Below are positions 63,385-64,000 of a stretch of 64,000 nucleotides of DNA, piece after piece. The notes under the pieces were generated by a model, which saw only the letters and a list, made by a program, of their open reading frames with translations, did no database searches and was not told where the DNA came from. Numbering within the stretch: position 1 is the first letter of the stretch; the number at the start of each line of letters is the position of its first letter. The DNA is from Achatina immaculata (taxonomy: Eukaryota; Mollusca; Gastropoda; Stylommatophora; Achatinidae), in contig CM019704.1 of assembly GCA_009760885.1 (NCBI GenBank), positions 12,856,303-12,920,302 on the forward strand, written 5' to 3'. The translations under genes were made by a program, and so were the position numbers.

Positions 63385-64000
63385 GAATAGCACAACTTTT
63401 ATCTCAATGCGAAGAAAACTAAAGTGATGACAACTGACAAAACAAAGTGAGGACAACTGACAAAACAAACTGATGACAACTGACAAAACAAGTAAGGCAG
63501 CTGAAGTATATATCAATGAGGAAAAATTGGAAGAGGTGGAGAGTTTTCAATATCTTGGATCATTACTAATTAATAATGGAGATACAATGAGGGAAATTAA
63601 AAAGAGGACATCTATCGCTCTTCAGAAAGTAAAACAACTAAAGAGTCTGTGGAGAGGAACAGACAGAACTACAAAAATAAGACTTTTAAGGGCATGCATC
63701 TTTTCCATCGCAACATGTGCTTGTGAGACCTGGACACTTAACAAAACAGCTGAGAAACACATAAATGCCTTTGAATGTAAATGCTACACAAGAGTTCTTC
63801 AAATATCATGGACACACACACACACAAAACCAAATATATCCATACTAAAGAACTTAATATTGAAGAAGGCTGGCTAGTAAAGAGGATTAAAGAGAGAAAA
63901 CTTAAATATTTTGGACATATTAAACGTCATGAGAATTTAGAGAGGACCCTCTTGGAAGGATGCATAATAGATAAAAAGAAAGAGAGGAAGACCAAGGCAA
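63385..64000 (+). mobile_element. LINE-C C-terminal region, runs off the window
   Basis: Reads TTDKTSKAAEVYINEEKLEE, VESFQYLGSLLINNGDTMRE, LQKVKQLKSLWRGTDRTTKI, ATCACETWTLNKTAEKHINA, then SILKNLILKKAGWLVKRIKE and FGHIKRHENLER, in one long open frame from 63473 to about 63877 and then shifted. A small gacaactgacaaaacaaa triplication lies at 63428-63490. The tail lies beyond 64000. Confidence 0.9.

Noticed and set aside
52526..64000. First PKC coding exon (initiator Met and first C2 strands)
   Set aside because: Searched by eye for an NPFC-VN-KEA-like segment on the minus strand; none found, so it is probably outside the window.

Overview
The window reads as eukaryotic nuclear DNA from an invertebrate, most likely a lophotrochozoan such as a mollusc (a cephalopod is possible but not provable here). 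The basis is vertebrate-like exon phases in a protein kinase C gene, introns up to 22.6 kb, many decayed RTE/BovB-like non-LTR retrotransposons, Penelope-like elements, mariner and Tc1 elements, and very many minisatellites. No bacterial features, tRNA, rRNA or CRISPR were seen.

The organising feature is easy to miss: one host gene on the minus strand runs through most of the window. Seven short exons (52323-52525, 29612-29684, 22848-22995, 22363-22394, 17189-17274, 4545-4674, 1439-1587) have matching splice phases. In order they encode most of a C2 domain, an RRGAMK-type pseudosubstrate, and complete C1A and C1B zinc domains of a novel-type (delta/theta-like) protein kinase C. The first coding exon and the V3 and kinase exons are not in view and should lie beyond 52.5 kb and left of position 1439. 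Almost everything else from 1.6 to 52.3 kb is intron filling.

Layout. 1-5 kb: minisatellites around the two C1B exons, including a 1.5 kb array of 39-bp units. 5-11 kb: a 25-bp array broken by two LINE insertions and a Penelope fragment, then a long LINE copy. 11-17 kb: two near-identical LINE copies, a mariner remnant and a LINE tail. 17-22.4 kb: C1A exons and one CTGT-rich array beside a Penelope-like element and a mariner. 22.4-31 kb: three exons and many arrays; one array is built from repeated copies of the 3' splice site of the 73-bp C2 exon. 31.5-36.5 kb: a near-full-length LINE with target-site duplication, carrying two home-grown minisatellites and a nested LINE. 36.5-46 kb: arrays, a SINE-like 3' end, LINE and Penelope fragments, and a dead Tc1. 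46-52 kb: a GC-rich block with its own tandem repeats and a 3.4 kb AAG-rich array. 52.3-64 kb: the C2 exon, then nested and inverted LINEs up to four levels deep.

A recurring theme is that at least five LINE families (called A to E here) each end in their own short tandem-repeat tail: (AG)n, (ATG)n, (GAAT)n, (ATAAGAT)n and (TTGA)n. LINEs and other elements repeatedly sit inside minisatellites, and LINE copies have themselves given birth to minisatellites. Every mobile-element ORF seen is broken or truncated. Long open frames across the arrays (for example 2246-3912 and 48053-51561) follow from repeat units lacking stop codons and are not treated as genes.
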